Shown here piece after piece: positions 63,223 to 64,000 of a DNA stretch of 64,000 bases. Origin of the DNA: Heliopora coerulea (Eukaryota; Cnidaria; Anthozoa; Scleralcyonacea; Helioporidae); NCBI GenBank assembly GCA_030142905.1, contig JASJOG010000133.1, positions 556,001-620,000 on the forward strand. The letters run 5' to 3'. Within the stretch, counting starts at the first letter, position 1. Each line of letters starts with the position of its first letter. A model generated the notes under the pieces. It saw only the letters and a program-made list of their open reading frames with translations. It did no database searches and had not been told where the DNA came from. A program made the translations under genes and the position numbers.

Positions 63223-64000
63223 CTACAATGAATTCTCTTTCTCCTTCCATAATTTTGCACACAGTGTATCTCGGATATGACCTGCTTGAGTACCTGCATC
63301 ACTGATTTTTTCACAGGATCTCATATCCAGCAGTTTTCTTACTGTTGCCCTGTCCCTTCTTTCATTGGAATTAGAATCAAGGGTCATATCAAGTTTTTTT
63401 GATAAAGTTTCACCCTTGTCAATGCAAATGTTGTGCAGTACCATACTTGCCAGTGCTGTTGTCTTCACTTGGTCAGCATCACTTTCACTTTTTCTCAGCA
63501 ATACTCGCCACCTTCCCTTCAGTTGGCCATAAGCTCCTTCAGTCACCATTCTCGCTCTACTTAACCTGTAGTTGAAGTTTCTCTGTTTCTGTGTCAGCAC
63601 TGCATTTGTATAGGGTTTCATTAACCAAGATTGCAGTGGAAATGCTGCATCACCAAGAATGAGTGGAGGAATAATAGTACTACCCACCTTTTGGCCAATG
63701 TTTGGAATTATGTTTTGTTCTGTTATATCTCGCCATAGTTCAGTTGACTGGAAGATCACAGAATCATGAGAATTTCCAGGAAATCCACAACTTCCCCAAA
63801 CAAATCTATAATTTGAGTCTACAATTGCGATCAAAACAACAGAATAAAAATTTTTATAATTGTGGTATTCCTTGCATGCCTGAAGGCCTCCAGGAGAACA
63901 CTTGATAGGTATATGGCAACCATCAACTGCTGCCCAGCAGAAAGGGAACTGCCACAGTTCCTCCATGTCCAATATCTTTCTCTCAAAGTCACTTTGTGTT
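63223..64000 (-). CDS. Harbinger 2 transposase (DDE_Tnp_4, HARBI1-like), N-terminus outside window
   Basis: Open from the window edge to a stop at 63223, at least 258 codons. The catalytic Asp is in WAAVDGCHIPIKCSPGG, the second in LILGDAAFPLQSWLMKPY, and the Glu in RMVTEGAYGQLKGRWRVL. The typical FRWVWG-like strand (NYRFVWGSCGFPGNSHDS) and LASMVLHNICI are present. All three acidic residues and the frame are intact, unlike the transposase at 3241. It cuts at the element ends and inserts at TWA sites, normally needing the SANT-like partner encoded on the facing strand 317 bp away. Confidence 0.92.
   Translation of the reverse strand, partial: TQSDFERKILDMEELWQFPFCWAAVDGCHIPIKCSPGGLQACKEYHNYKNFYSVVLIAIVDSNYRFVWGSCGFPGNSHDSVIFQSTELWRDITEQNIIPNIGQKVGSTIIPPLILGDAAFPLQSWLMKPYTNAVLTQKQRNFNYRLSRARMVTEGAYGQLKGRWRVLLRKSESDADQVKTTALASMVLHNICIDKGETLSKKLDMTLDSNSNERRDRATVRKLLDMRSCEKISDAGTQAGHIRDTLCAKLWKEKENSL

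Larger units (their letters stand above)
61093..64000. mobile_element. PIF/Harbinger transposon 2, right end outside window
   Basis: Left end GGCCCGTTTTAGACGG preceded by TAA (61090-61092), the expected target site. A subterminal direct repeat, TTTTCATGCGCCGAAC with flanks, occurs at about 61098-61134 and 61261-61295. Inside are a spliced accessory gene on plus and a DDE transposase on minus, convergent as in the first Harbinger element, but here both reading frames are undamaged. Confidence 0.85.

Overview
The window looks like nuclear DNA of an anthozoan cnidarian, most likely a stony coral. The evidence is spliced genes with GT-AG introns, AT-rich non-coding DNA, and a dense mix of transposon families typical of coral genomes: Penelope-like elements, PIF/Harbinger, pogo, Crypton-like, hAT, Gypsy, tRNA-derived SINEs and a TTC28-like CHAT pseudogene. 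The organism call is inference; nothing here is bacterial.

The only host gene I can reconstruct well is a plus-strand homolog of SELENOO (SelO, the pseudokinase-fold protein AMPylase). Fourteen exons between 10781 and 39837 join in consistent phase to about 382 residues, ending in a normal stop. The 5' exons were not found. Almost every long intron carries mobile DNA: a Penelope fragment and a pogo element in the first, Penelope and SINE copies in the third, a LINE tail in the sixth, a Gypsy fragment in the ninth, a tRNA-armed foldback element in the tenth, a MITE and a palindrome of Penelope ends in the eleventh, a long hairpin in the twelfth, and a hAT derivative in the last.

Left flank (1-10780): a decayed Penelope reverse transcriptase at the edge, a complete but dead PIF/Harbinger element (3093-6841, TAA target duplication) with a palindromic tRNA-armed element nested in its transposase, then a 0.95-kb palindrome of two Penelope 3' ends, each carrying an intact hammerhead ribozyme motif.

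Right flank (39838-64000): a decayed Crypton-like tyrosine recombinase (minus, 42.9-44.8 kb), a broken CHAT-domain gene (47.9-48.7 kb), a 2.35-kb terminal-inverted-repeat element (55029-57378) with a pseudogene of an unnamed family and repeated TGAGTCA sites, a recent-looking 5'-truncated Penelope copy (58345-59312), and a second, apparently intact PIF/Harbinger element (from 61093 to beyond the end) with a spliced zinc-finger/SANT-like accessory gene facing its transposase.

The strongest candidates for undescribed biology are the tRNA-armed foldback family, the HIRAN-like accessory ORF inside the pogo element, the paired hammerhead ribozymes, and the unnamed element with TGAGTCA repeats.
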